DNA of 64,000 bases from Streptomyces violascens (lineage in GTDB: Bacteria > Actinomycetota > Actinomycetes > Streptomycetales > Streptomycetaceae): NCBI RefSeq assembly GCF_014649955.1, contig NZ_BMUA01000004.1, positions 62,001 through 126,000 on the forward strand, written 5' to 3'. The position numbers and the translations under genes are program-made. How positions within the stretch are numbered: position 1 is the stretch's first letter; each line of letters opens with the position of its first letter. The notes under the pieces were generated by a model. It searched no databases, was not told the origin of the DNA, and saw only the letters and a program-made list of their open reading frames with translations. Positions 49,148 to 57,986 of the stretch are shown piece after piece.

Positions 49148-50473
49148 TCAGGAGCGGAAGTGGCGCTGGAGACCCTGCCACACCTCGTCGTAGCCCCGCT
49201 GGAGGTGGTCGGCCGTCGCCGCCTGCTCGGTGGCGGTCACCGGCCAGCGCGTCTCGAACATGAAGGCCAGGCCGTCGTCGATCTTCTGCGGCTTCAGCTC
49301 GGCGGCGCTCGCCCGGTCGAAGGTCTCCCGGTCCGGACCGTGCGCCGACATCATGTTGTGCAGCGAGCCGCCGCCCGGCACAAAGCCTTCGGCCTTGGCG
49401 TCGTAGGCGCCCTCGATGAGGCCCATGTACTCGCTCATCACATTGCGGTGGAAGTACGGCGGGCGGAAGGTGTCCTCGCCGACCAGCCAGCGCGGCGCGA
49501 ACACCACGAAGTCGACACCGGCCAGGCCCGGGGTGTCGGACGGCGAGGTGAGCACCGTGAAGATCGACGGGTCGGGGTGGTCGTAGCTGATGGTGCCGAT
49601 GACGTTGAAGGTGTGCAGGTCGTAGACGTACGGCGTGTGCGTGCCGTGCCAGGCGACGACGTCGAGCGGGGAGTGGTCGTAGGTCGCGGTCCAGAGGTTG
49701 CCGCAGAACTTGTTCACCACCTCCACCGGGCCCTCGACGTCCTCGTACGCCGCTACCGGTGCCCGGAAGTCCCGGGCGTTGGCGAGGCCGTTGGCGCCGA
49801 TCGGGCCGAGCTCGGGCAGCTCGAAGGGGCGGCCGTAGTTCTCGCACACGTACCCGCGGGCACTCTCGTCGAGGAGCTCGACGCGGAAGCGGACGCCGCG
49901 CGGGATCAGGGCGACCTCGCCGGGGCGGGCGGCGAGCAGGCCGAGCTCGGTGCGCACAAGCAGGCCGCCGCGCTCGGGAACGATCAGCAGCTCGCCGTCG
50001 GCGTCGCTGAACACCCTTGATTCCATGGAGGAGTTGGCGTGATAGAGGTGCACGGCCATGCCGGTGCGCTGGGTCGCGTCGCCGTTGCCGCCGAGCGTCC
50101 ACAGGCCCGCCAGCCAGTCGGTGCCCGCCGGCGGCTCGGGCAGCGGGTTCCAGCGCAGCCGGTTCGGGTCGGGCACGGACTCGGTGAAGGGGGCCGAGCG
50201 GAGGTGTCCGTTGTCGGTGCGGGCGAACGGAGGGTGCGCGGCCGATGGCCGGATCCGGTACAGCCAGGAGCGGCGGTTGTCCGCGCGCGGCTCGGTGAAG
50301 GCGGATCCGCTCAGCTGCTCCGCGTACAGGCCGAGCGGGGCGCGCTGGGGTGCGTTGCGGCCGTGCGGAAGGGCGCCAGGGACGGCCTCCGAGCTGTGCT
50401 CATTGCCGAAGCCGTGGGAGTGGCCGAGGCCCTCCGCGATCTTCCTCGCCTGTTCGCCGGTGGTGGTCGTCAT
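49148..50473 (-). CDS. hmgA: Homogentisate 1,2-dioxygenase
   Basis: This is a 441-residue enzyme of usual length. G-F-G-N-E-H-S-S-E opens the protein; the ferrous iron ligands are in the W-H-G-T-H region and [15 protein letters not shown] (His and Glu), with the later H in [10 protein letters not shown]. It cleaves the homogentisate ring with O2 to maleylacetoacetate, the central step of tyrosine and phenylalanine catabolism, and its loss gives brown pyomelanin. The isomerase and hydrolase genes of the pathway are not in the window. The promoter region (50474-50575) contains a 7-bp inverted repeat facing a TetR gene. Confidence 0.96.
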   Translation of the reverse strand: MTTTTGEQARKIAEGLGHSHGFGNEHSSEAVPGALPHGRNAPQRAPLGLYAEQLSGSAFTEPRADNRRSWLYRIRPSAAHPPFARTDNGHLRSAPFTESVPDPNRLRWNPLPEPPAGTDWLAGLWTLGGNGDATQRTGMAVHLYHANSSMESRVFSDADGELLIVPERGGLLVRTELGLLAARPGEVALIPRGVRFRVELLDESARGYVCENYGRPFELPELGPIGANGLANARDFRAPVAAYEDVEGPVEVVNKFCGNLWTATYDHSPLDVVAWHGTHTPYVYDLHTFNVIGTISYDHPDPSIFTVLTSPSDTPGLAGVDFVVFAPRWLVGEDTFRPPYFHRNVMSEYMGLIEGAYDAKAEGFVPGGGSLHNMMSAHGPDRETFDRASAAELKPQKIDDGLAFMFETRWPVTATEQAATADHLQRGYDEVWQGLQRHFRS

Positions 50474-50499
50474 CGTCCGCTCTCCTGCTCCCGTGCCGG

Positions 50500-50523
50500 A
50501 ATCCTATGCTCAACCGTAGGATT
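50500..50523. promoter_or_regulatory. Inverted repeat between hmgA and tetR
   Basis: AATCCTA (50500-50506) and TAGGATT (50517-50523) are perfect complements separated by 10 bases, in the 102-base divergent promoter of hmgA and the TetR gene. The spacing is compatible with a TetR or GntR operator. Confidence 0.6.
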
Positions 50524-50575
50524 ACGATGCGGTCGCGTCAACGGGAAAACCGGCCGGGCGGGGGATGATGGGCGC

Positions 50576-51196
50576 GTGTCTCCTGGTCCTGATCTCCACG
50601 CGAACCTCCGTCGGGCACCCGTGCAGCAGCGCAGCGCCGAGCGGCTGTCCCGGATACTCGACGCCTGTGCCGAACTCCTCGACGAAACCGGCTACGAAGA
50701 CCTGTCCACCAGGGCGGTCGCCCAGCGCGCGGGCGTGCCCATCGGGTCCGTCTACCGTTTCTTCCCCAACAAGCGGGCCATGGCCGAGGCACTCGCCGCC
50801 CGCAACCTCGACCGCTACGCCGGCATGATCAACGCGCGCCTGGAGAACATCGAGGCGGCCGACTGGCGGGGCGCCGTCGACGCGGTCCTGGACGAGTACC
50901 TCGTCCTGAAGCAGACGGTGCCCGGGTTCAACCTGGTCGACTTCGGCGGCCCCCAGCCGGTGCCCGACCCGGACTCCGACGCCAACCACATCCTCGCCGA
51001 CCGCCTCGCCGAGCTGCTGCCGTCCCAGTTCGGCCGCACCCTGGACGCGGACCTGCGCCGGATCATCCTGGTCGCGGTGGAGGCCGCCGACGCCACGCTG
51101 CGCCTCGCCTTCCGCACGGACCCGCAGGGCGACCCGGGCATCGTCGCGGAAACCCGGCAGCTGCTGCACGCCTACCTCGCCCGCACCCTGGACTGA
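50576..51196 (+). CDS. TetR-family regulator divergent from hmgA
   Basis: This is a 206-residue TetR protein starting at GTG 50576 (V-S-P-G-P-D); the frame further upstream lies antisense to hmgA. The helix-turn-helix is L-S-T-R-A-V-A-Q-R-A-G-V-P-I-G-S-V-Y-R-F-F-P-N-K; the rest is a TetR_C ligand domain. The inverted repeat between the genes suggests it controls itself and perhaps hmgA. The molybdopterin oxidoreductase starts 79 bases downstream. Confidence 0.9.
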   Translation: MSPGPDLHANLRRAPVQQRSAERLSRILDACAELLDETGYEDLSTRAVAQRAGVPIGSVYRFFPNKRAMAEALAARNLDRYAGMINARLENIEAADWRGAVDAVLDEYLVLKQTVPGFNLVDFGGPQPVPDPDSDANHILADRLAELLPSQFGRTLDADLRRIILVAVEAADATLRLAFRTDPQGDPGIVAETRQLLHAYLARTLD

Positions 51197-51274
51197 CCCC
51201 GGCCGGACCCTCCCCCACATGCCTACCGGTCGGTATGCTCGAAGGGCCCGCGCGCCGTCGCCCTGGGAGGACGA

Positions 51275-53500
51275 ATGTCCCGCACCGCCCTGCGTATCTG
51301 CCCGCTCTGCGAAGCCACCTGCGGGCTGAGCCTCACCGTCGAGGGCACCCGGGTCACCGGCGCCCGCGGGGACGCGGACGACGTGCTCAGCCAGGGGTTC
51401 ATCTGCCCCAAGGGCGCCTCCTTCGGGGAGATCGACTCCGACCCCGACCGGCTCACCGGCCCCCTCGTCCGCCGCAACGGAGTACTGGAGGAGGCCAGTT
51501 GGGCCGAGGCCTTCGACCTGATCGCGGCCCGCCTGCGGCCCATGGTCGAGCAGTACGGGCCGAACGCGGTCGGTGTCGTGCTCGGCAACCCCAACGTCCA
51601 CACCATGGCCGGTGCGCTCTACCCGCCGGTCCTGCTCGGCGCGCTGCGCACCCGCAACCTCTTCACCGCGAGCACGCTCGACCAGATGCCCAAGCACGTC
51701 TCCAGCGGGCTCCTGTTCGGCGACCCGTTCGCCATCCCCGTGCCCGACCTCGACCGCACCGCCCATCTGCTGCTGCTCGGCGCCAACCCCCTCGAGTCCA
51801 ACGGCAGCCTGTGCACCGCCCCCGACTTCCCGGGCAAGCTGAAGGCGCTGCGCAGGCGCGGTGGCACCCTCACCGTCGTCGACCCGCGCCGCACCCGTAC
51901 CGCGAAACTCGCCGACCGGCACGTCGCGATCCGGCCCGGCACCGACGCCCTGCTGCTCGCCTCGATCGCCCAGGTGCTCTTCGAGGAGAAGCTCACCGCA
52001 CCGGGAGAGATCGAGGCGCACATCGAGGGAATCGGTGAAGTGGCCGACGCGGTAAGGGAGTTCACGCCCGATGTGGTCGGACCCGTATGCGATGTGGCCC
52101 CGGACGACATCCGGGTCATCGCCCGCGAACTCGCCGCCGCACCCACCGCCGCCGTATACGGCCGGATCGGCAGCTGCACCGTCGAGCACGGCACCCTGGC
52201 CAGCTGGCTCGTCGACGTACTCAACGTGCTCACCGGCAACCTCGACCGGCCGGGCGGCGCGCTCTTCCCGCTCTCCGCGACCGACCGGACGCCCCGCCCG
52301 GCGGGCCCCGGCAAGGGCTTCGCGCTCGGGCGCTGGCACAGCCGGGTCGGCGGACACCCCGAGGTGAAGTCCGAACTGCCGCTCGCCGCCCTCGCCGAGG
52401 AGATCGAGACGCCGGGCGAAGGACAGATCCGCGCGGTCATCGCCTCCGCCGCCAACCCGGTCCTCTCCGCGCCGGACGGAGACCGGCTCGACCGGGCGCT
52501 CGCCGGGCTCGACTTCATGGTCAGCATCGACCCGTATCTCAACGAGACGTCGCTGCACGCCGACGTCGTGCTGCCCCCGCCGCCGCCCTCCCAGAGCGCC
52601 CACTTCGACTTCGCCTTCAACGGCTTCGCCGTCCGCAACCAGGTCCGCTACACCCGGCCCGCCGTGCCGCTCGCCGAAGGGCGCATGGACGAGTGCGAGA
52701 TCCATGCCCGGCTCGTGCTCGCCGCGAGCGGGATGCACGGCGCGGAGCCCGCCGCCGTGGACGCGATGGTCGTCGACAGCGCCCTTGCCAAGGCCGTCGC
52801 CGACCCGCACTCGCCCGTGCACGGCCAGGACGCGAAGGAACTCGCGGCCAGGCTCACCGGCGAGGGCGGCCCCGAACGGCGCCTCGACCTCATGCTCCGG
52901 CTCGGCCCGTACGGCGACGGCTTCGGCGCCCGCCCCGGCGGACTCACCCTCGACCGCGTGCTCGCCCACCCCCACGGCATCGACCTCGGGCCGCTTCGGC
53001 CGCGCCTCCCGCAGGTGCTCAGGACCCGCAGCGGGCGCATCGAGCTGCTGCCGGCGCCCATCGCCGCCGACCTGCCCCGGCTGCGCGCCGCCCTCGCCGA
53101 ACGGCCCGCCTCCCTGGTCCTCGTCGGCCGGCGCCATCTGCGCTCCAACAACAGCTGGCTGCACAACATCCCCGCCCTGACCGGCGGTTCCAACCGCTGC
53201 ACCCTCCAGATCCACCCCGAGGACGCGGCCCGGCTCGGCCTGGCCGACGGCACCGACGTACGGATCACCTCGGAAGGGGGAGCCGTCGCGGCCCCCGTGG
53301 AGATCACCGACAGCGTCCGCGTCGGCGTGGTCAGCCTGCCGCACGGGTGGGGACACAGCAGGCCCGGCAGCCGGCTCGCGGTCGCCGCCGACCGCCCCGG
53401 TGTCAACGTCAACCAGCTCCTCGACGGCTCCCGGTTCGACCCGCTGTCGGGGACCTCCGTGCTCAACGGCTTCCCCGTCGAAGTCGTACCCCTATCGTGA
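51275..53500 (+). CDS. Molybdopterin oxidoreductase (DMSO reductase family)
   Basis: This is a 741-residue cytoplasmic enzyme; ATG 51275 follows GGGAGG. The N-terminal 4Fe-4S site C-P-L-C-E-A-T-C-G (Cys9, 12, 16) and C-P-K-G are present, then the Mo-bis-MGD domains with N-P-L-E-S-N-G, V-D-P-R-R-T-x-T-A and a C-terminal molydop-binding domain with N-S-W-L-H-N and P-H-G-W-G-H. The residue after the Mo region is not a clear Cys or Ser, so the reaction is uncertain; assimilatory nitrate-reductase-like and formate-dehydrogenase-like proteins share the layout. No electron-transfer subunit or Tat signal is present. It is flanked by TetR and a CitMHS transporter. Confidence 0.88.
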   Translation: MSRTALRICPLCEATCGLSLTVEGTRVTGARGDADDVLSQGFICPKGASFGEIDSDPDRLTGPLVRRNGVLEEASWAEAFDLIAARLRPMVEQYGPNAVGVVLGNPNVHTMAGALYPPVLLGALRTRNLFTASTLDQMPKHVSSGLLFGDPFAIPVPDLDRTAHLLLLGANPLESNGSLCTAPDFPGKLKALRRRGGTLTVVDPRRTRTAKLADRHVAIRPGTDALLLASIAQVLFEEKLTAPGEIEAHIEGIGEVADAVREFTPDVVGPVCDVAPDDIRVIARELAAAPTAAVYGRIGSCTVEHGTLASWLVDVLNVLTGNLDRPGGALFPLSATDRTPRPAGPGKGFALGRWHSRVGGHPEVKSELPLAALAEEIETPGEGQIRAVIASAANPVLSAPDGDRLDRALAGLDFMVSIDPYLNETSLHADVVLPPPPPSQSAHFDFAFNGFAVRNQVRYTRPAVPLAEGRMDECEIHARLVLAASGMHGAEPAAVDAMVVDSALAKAVADPHSPVHGQDAKELAARLTGEGGPERRLDLMLRLGPYGDGFGARPGGLTLDRVLAHPHGIDLGPLRPRLPQVLRTRSGRIELLPAPIAADLPRLRAALAERPASLVLVGRRHLRSNNSWLHNIPALTGGSNRCTLQIHPEDAARLGLADGTDVRITSEGGAVAAPVEITDSVRVGVVSLPHGWGHSRPGSRLAVAADRPGVNVNQLLDGSRFDPLSGTSVLNGFPVEVVPLS

Positions 53501-53559
53501 CCTGGAGTTTTGCTCGTATTGCTCAGGTGTCAACATCTTGTTAAGGATTGAAACGGCGA

Positions 53560-53614
53560 CCTAACGTCATCCGCACCGCCAGCCCCTGGTGGGAGTTCAA
53601 GGGTGAACGTTAGG
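53560..53614 (+). promoter_or_regulatory. Inverted repeat upstream of the CitMHS gene
   Basis: CCTAACGT (53560-53567) and ACGTTAGG (53607-53614) are perfect 8-bp complements separated by 39 bases; the right arm ends 8 bases before the ATG. It could be a regulator site or a leader hairpin that hides the start. Confidence 0.5.
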
Positions 53615-53622
53615 TGTCCTCC

Positions 53623-55023
53623 ATGCTGACCATCCTCGGCTTCGGCATGATCGCGACCTTCCTGGTCCTGATCATGCTGAAGAAGATGTCGCCGATCGCG
53701 GCGCTGGTTCTGATCCCCGCTCTCTTCTGCGTCTTCGTCGGCAAGGGAGCCCATCTCGGTGACTACGTCATCAAGGGCGTCGGCTCGCTGGCGCCGACCG
53801 CCGCGATGCTCATGTTCGCGATCATCTACTTCGGCGTGATGATCGACGTGGGCCTCTTCGACCCGATCGTGCGAGGCATCCTGCGCTTCTGCAAGGCCGA
53901 CCCGATGCGCGTGGTCGTCGGCACGGCGGTGCTGGCCGCGGTCGTCTCGCTCGACGGTGACGGCTCCACCACCTTCATGATCACCGTCTCGGCGATGTAC
54001 CCGCTCTACAAGCGGCTCGGCATGAGCCTCGTCGTGATGACGGGCGTCGCCGCGATCGCCAACGGCGTCATGAACACGCTCCCCTGGGGCGGCCCGACCG
54101 CCCGCGCCGCGACCGCGCTCAAGCTGGACGCCTCCGACATCTTCGTGCCGATGATCCCCGCCCTCGCGGTCGGCCTGGTCGCCGTCCTCGTCCTCTCGTA
54201 CGTGCTCGGCATGCGCGAGCGGAGGCGCGTCGGCTATCTGTCCCTCGACAAGGTCCTGGAGCCGGAGTCGGAGACCGTCCTGGTCGGGGCCGGCGGTTCG
54301 GGTTCGGGCTCCGGCTCCGGCTCGGGCGACACCCCGCGCAAGGCGAGCGGCGGCGGCGTGGATGCCCCCGAAGGAGACGACTTCCAGGGGCTCGACTCGG
54401 CCCGGGAGACCCTGCGGCCCAAGCTGTACTGGTTCAACGCGCTGCTCACCGTCGCCCTGCTCACCTCCATGATCATGGAGTGGCTGCCGATCCCGGTGCT
54501 CTTCCTGATCGGCGCGGCCCTCGCGCTGACCGTGAACTTCCCGCACATCCCGGACCAGAAGGCCCGCATCGCCGCCCACGCCGACAATGTCGTCAACGTC
54601 TCCGGCATGGTCTTCGCGGCCGCCGTCTTCACGGGCGTCCTCAACGGCACCGGCATGGTCAAGCACATGGCCGACTGGCTGGTCGGCGTGGTGCCGGACA
54701 GCATGGGCTCGCAGATGGGCCTGGTCACCGGGGTGCTCAGCCTGCCGCTCACCTACTTCATGTCGAACGACGGCTTCTACTTCGGCGTGCTGCCCGTCCT
54801 CGCCGAGGCCGGTGCCGCGCACGGCGTCTCCCCGCTGGAGATCGCCCGCGCCTCGCTGGCCGGACAGGCCCTCCACATGTCGAGCCCGCTCGTTCCCGCG
54901 GTGTACGTCCTGGTCGGCATGGCGAAGGTCGAGTTCGGCGACCACACCCGGTTCACGGTGAAATGGGCGGCGCTCACCTGCCTGGTGGTGCTCGGCTCGG
55001 GCATCCTCTTCGGCATCATCTGA
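53623..55023 (+). CDS. CitMHS-family citrate/proton symporter
   Basis: This is a 466-residue transporter. ATG 53623 gives the conserved M-L-T-I-L-G-F start; GTG 53614 three codons upstream is the alternative. About twelve transmembrane helices, the helix-turn-helix D-G-D-G-S-T-T-F-M-I-T and the W-G-G-P-T-A-R motif belong to CitMHS transporters, which import metal-citrate complexes with protons. A hydrophilic loop at about 223-265 contains a Gly-Ser repeat (G-S-G-S-G-S-G-S) that is likely a flexible linker between the two halves. A superb terminator follows. Confidence 0.93.
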   Translation: MLTILGFGMIATFLVLIMLKKMSPIAALVLIPALFCVFVGKGAHLGDYVIKGVGSLAPTAAMLMFAIIYFGVMIDVGLFDPIVRGILRFCKADPMRVVVGTAVLAAVVSLDGDGSTTFMITVSAMYPLYKRLGMSLVVMTGVAAIANGVMNTLPWGGPTARAATALKLDASDIFVPMIPALAVGLVAVLVLSYVLGMRERRRVGYLSLDKVLEPESETVLVGAGGSGSGSGSGSGDTPRKASGGGVDAPEGDDFQGLDSARETLRPKLYWFNALLTVALLTSMIMEWLPIPVLFLIGAALALTVNFPHIPDQKARIAAHADNVVNVSGMVFAAAVFTGVLNGTGMVKHMADWLVGVVPDSMGSQMGLVTGVLSLPLTYFMSNDGFYFGVLPVLAEAGAAHGVSPLEIARASLAGQALHMSSPLVPAVYVLVGMAKVEFGDHTRFTVKWAALTCLVVLGSGILFGII

Positions 55024-55043
55024 CCCTCCCTTTCGGCCAACTC

Positions 55044-55078
55044 CACCGGCGCGGCACGTCCTTCGTGCCGCGCCGGTG
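55044..55078 (+). terminator. Strong terminator after the citrate transporter gene
   Basis: CACCGGCGCGGCACG (55044-55058) and CGTGCCGCGCCGGTG (55064-55078) form a perfect 15-bp stem with a 5-base loop, 20 bases after the stop codon; it is the longest perfect hairpin in the window. Confidence 0.92.
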
Positions 55079-55231
55079 CGCGTGCCGGGCGACGTCGGCG
55101 TCCGTCCCGGGCGGTGTCGGCGGTGGCCGAAGGGGGTGCCTGGCGCAGTGCCGCCCGGGACCAGGAGGATGGCGCCGGTGAGAACCACCGGCGACCGGGC
55201 CCCGGTCGCCCGGGCCGCCCCTGGCGCCCAA

Positions 55232-55250
55232 AAACTAACGGCGCTAGTTT
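55232..55250 (+). promoter_or_regulatory. Operator AAACTA-N7-TAGTTT upstream of the ALDH gene
   Basis: AAACTA at 55232-55237 and TAGTTT at 55245-55250 are perfect inverted half-sites separated by 7 bases, 39 bases before the ALDH ATG. The same left half-site and spacing occur at 59752-59770 next to a TetR gene. Confidence 0.7.
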
Positions 55251-55289
55251 GAGCGGCGTACGACACCGGTCCGGCTCGGGAGGAATGCG

Positions 55290-56684
55290 ATGAAGGCCCA
55301 CGACGGGATGTACATCGGCGGCGAGTGGCGATCCGCCGCAGGCCAGGACACCATCGCGGTGGTGAACCCGGTCGACGAGCAGGTCATCGCCCACGTCCCG
55401 GCGGGCACGGCCGAGGACGTCGACAGCGCGGTGCACGCCGCCCGCGCGGCACTCCCGGCCTGGTCCGCGACCCCGCCCGCCGAGCGCGCGGCCAAGCTGA
55501 CGGCGCTGCGGGACCACTTGGTCGCCCGCAAGGACGAGATCGCCGCGACCATCAGCGCCGAACTGGGCGCGCCGCCGGCCTTCGCCCAGGCCGTGCACAC
55601 GGGCCTGCCGATCGCGATCGCCGGTTCGTACGCCGAGCTGGCCGCCTCGTACGCCTTCGAGGAGAAGATCGGGAACTCCACCGTCTACCAGGAGCCGGTC
55701 GGGGTCGTCGGCGCGATCACGCCCTGGAACTATCCGCTGCACCAGATCGTCAACAAGGTGGCTCCCGCTCTGGCGGCGGGCTGCACGGTCGTCCTCAAGC
55801 CCGCCGAGGACACGCCCCTGACCGCGCAGCTCTTCGCCGAAGTGGCGCACGAAGCCCGTCTGCCCGCCGGTGTGTTCAATCTGGTCACCGGCCTCGGCCC
55901 GGTCGCGGGCCGGGCGCTCGCCGAGCACGAAGGAGTCGACCTGGTCTCCTTCACCGGCTCGACGGCCGTCGGAAAGACGATCGGCGCCACGGCGGGCGCC
56001 GCCGTCAAGCGGGTCGCCCTGGAGCTGGGCGGCAAGTCCGCCAACGTCATCCTGCCCTCCGCCGACCTCGCCAAGGCCGTGGGCGTCGGCGTCGCCAACG
56101 TGATGGGCAACTCAGGCCAGACGTGCAGCGCCTGGACGCGGATGCTGGTCCACGCCGACCAGTACGACGAGGCCGTCGAGCTGGCCTCGGCCGCCGCAGC
56201 CAAGTACACCGTGGGCGACCGCGTCGGCCCGCTCGTCAACGCCAAGCAGCTGGCGCGCGTACGCGGCTACATCGAGAAGGGCGTGCAGGAGGGCGCCCGC
56301 ATCGTCGCAGGCGGCCCCGAAGCGCCCCTGGAGCGGGGCTACTACGTCACGCCGACGGTCTTCGCCGACGTCACCCCCGAGATGACCATCGCCCAGGAGG
56401 AGATCTTCGGCCCGGTCGTCTCGATCATCAAGTACGTGGACGAGGACGACGCCCTGCGGATCGCCAACGGCACCGTGTACGGCCTGGCGGGCGGGGTCTG
56501 GGCGGCCGACGACGCGGAAGCCGTGGCCTTCGCGCGCCGCATGGACACCGGCCAGGTCGACATCAACGGAGGACGCTTCAACCCCCTTGCGCCGTTCGGC
56601 GGTTACAAGCAGTCGGGCGTGGGCCGCGAGCTCGGCGTGCACGGCCTGACCGAGTACCTCCAGACGAAGTCGCTGCAGTTCTGA
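55290..56684 (+). CDS. Aldehyde dehydrogenase
   Basis: This is a 464-residue NAD(P)-dependent aldehyde dehydrogenase starting at ATG 55290 behind GGGAGGA. It has P-W-N-Y-P-L-H (substrate/cofactor loop), F-T-G-S-T-A-V-G-K (NAD-binding), E-L-G-G-K-S-A (catalytic Glu) and G-Q-T-C-S-A-W (catalytic Cys), then E-E-I-F-G-P-V near the end. It oxidises an aldehyde to an acid; the specificity is not clear. The zinc alcohol dehydrogenase gene lies 63 bases downstream and probably forms an alcohol-to-acid pair with it. The operator 39 bases before the start suggests TetR control. Confidence 0.94.
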   Translation: MKAHDGMYIGGEWRSAAGQDTIAVVNPVDEQVIAHVPAGTAEDVDSAVHAARAALPAWSATPPAERAAKLTALRDHLVARKDEIAATISAELGAPPAFAQAVHTGLPIAIAGSYAELAASYAFEEKIGNSTVYQEPVGVVGAITPWNYPLHQIVNKVAPALAAGCTVVLKPAEDTPLTAQLFAEVAHEARLPAGVFNLVTGLGPVAGRALAEHEGVDLVSFTGSTAVGKTIGATAGAAVKRVALELGGKSANVILPSADLAKAVGVGVANVMGNSGQTCSAWTRMLVHADQYDEAVELASAAAAKYTVGDRVGPLVNAKQLARVRGYIEKGVQEGARIVAGGPEAPLERGYYVTPTVFADVTPEMTIAQEEIFGPVVSIIKYVDEDDALRIANGTVYGLAGGVWAADDAEAVAFARRMDTGQVDINGGRFNPLAPFGGYKQSGVGRELGVHGLTEYLQTKSLQF

Positions 56685-56747
56685 GTCGCTTCTGGGCCGC
56701 TTCCGAGTCCGCACCCCCTCTCTTACCGTTCAGGAGTAACGCACGTC

Positions 56748-57827
56748 ATGGTTCGCGCCGCTGTACTGCCCGCCGTCGGCTCTCCGTTGGAGATCACCGA
56801 CATCGACCTTCCCGAGCCGGGCCCCGGCCAGGTGCGGGTCCGCCTCGCCGCCGCCGGGGTCTGCCACTCCGACCTCTCGCTCACCAATGGCACCATGCGG
56901 GTCCCGGCCCCGGCTGTCCTCGGCCATGAGGGCGCGGGCACCGTGGTCTCCGTCGGCGAGGGCGTCACCTCGGTGGCCCCCGGTGACGAGGTCGTCCTCA
57001 ACTGGGCTCCGTCCTGCGGGAGTTGTCACCCCTGCTCGCTCGGCGAGGTGTGGCTGTGCGTCAACGCGCTGAACGGCGCGGCCTCGGTGTACGCGCGCAC
57101 CGCCGACGGAACCGAGCTGCACCCGGGTCTGAACGTGGCCGCGTTCGCCGAGGAGACCGTCGTCGCCGAGAACTGCCTGATCCCGCTCCCCGAGGGCATC
57201 CCGCTCACCGAGGCGGCGCTGCTCGGCTGCGCGGTCCTCACGGGGTACGGGGCGATCCACCACGCGGCGAAGGTGCGGGCGGGCGAGACGGTCGCGGTGT
57301 TCGGCGCGGGCGGGGTGGGCCTGGCCACCCTCCAGTCGGCCCGGATCGCGGGCGCCGCGCAGATCATCGCCGTCGACGTCTCCCCGGAGAAGGAGGAGCT
57401 GGCCCGCCGGGCCGGCGCGACCGACTTCGTCGTCGCCTCCGAGACCACCGCCAAGGACATCCGCAAGCTCACCGGCGGCCAGGGCACGGACGTGGCCGTC
57501 GAATGCGTGGGCCGCGCGGTGACCATTCGTACGGCGTGGGAGTCGACCCGGCGCGGCGGCCGCACCACCGTCGTCGGCATCGGCGGCAAGGACCAGCAGG
57601 TCACCTTCAACGCGCTGGAGCTCTTCCACTGGGGCCGCACGCTGGCGGGCTGCGTATACGGCAACTCCAACCCGGCGACGGACGTCCCGACCCTGGCCAA
57701 CCACATCCGGGAGGGCCGCCTGGACCTCGACGCGCTGGTGTCCGAACGCATCGCCCTGGACGGCATCCCGGCGGCTTTCGACAACATGGTGAAGGGTAAG
57801 GGGGGTCGGGCGCTGGTGGTGTTTTAG
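56748..57827 (+). CDS. Zinc-dependent alcohol dehydrogenase (MDR family)
   Basis: This is a 359-residue dehydrogenase; ATG 56748 follows AGGAG. The catalytic zinc ligands are in G-V-C-H-S-D and G-H-E-G-A-G, with the structural-zinc cysteines C-G-S-C-H-P-C-x7-C beyond (last Cys in W-L-C), and the NAD-binding G-A-G-G-V-G. It oxidises a primary alcohol to the aldehyde that the upstream ALDH can complete. It belongs to the class of NAD-dependent (mycothiol- or NDMA-like) actinobacterial ADHs; the exact alcohol is unknown. Confidence 0.94.
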   Translation: MVRAAVLPAVGSPLEITDIDLPEPGPGQVRVRLAAAGVCHSDLSLTNGTMRVPAPAVLGHEGAGTVVSVGEGVTSVAPGDEVVLNWAPSCGSCHPCSLGEVWLCVNALNGAASVYARTADGTELHPGLNVAAFAEETVVAENCLIPLPEGIPLTEAALLGCAVLTGYGAIHHAAKVRAGETVAVFGAGGVGLATLQSARIAGAAQIIAVDVSPEKEELARRAGATDFVVASETTAKDIRKLTGGQGTDVAVECVGRAVTIRTAWESTRRGGRTTVVGIGGKDQQVTFNALELFHWGRTLAGCVYGNSNPATDVPTLANHIREGRLDLDALVSERIALDGIPAAFDNMVKGKGGRALVVF

Positions 57828-57891
57828 GGGGTTAGGGGGCGCCGGCTGGGGAGCGTGAGTGCTTTGTCCGCAGGCCGGTGGGGGCTGATCG

Positions 57892-57937
57892 CGCAGTTCC
57901 CCGCGCCCCGGTACCGACAGGGGCGCGGGAAACTGCG
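57892..57937. terminator. Long hairpin between ADH and DMT transporter genes
   Basis: CGCAGTT-CC-CCGCGCCCC (57892-57909) faces GGGGCGCGG-GA-AACTGCG (57920-57937): nine and seven perfect pairs around one imperfect step, with a 10-base loop. It lies between convergent genes and so serves both. From memory, this sequence class is repeated hundreds of times in Streptomyces chromosomes. Confidence 0.8.
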
Positions 57938-57986
57938 TGGCCAGCCGCGGGCGACCCTCACGCGGCCAACCAATGTGCGGGAGCGA

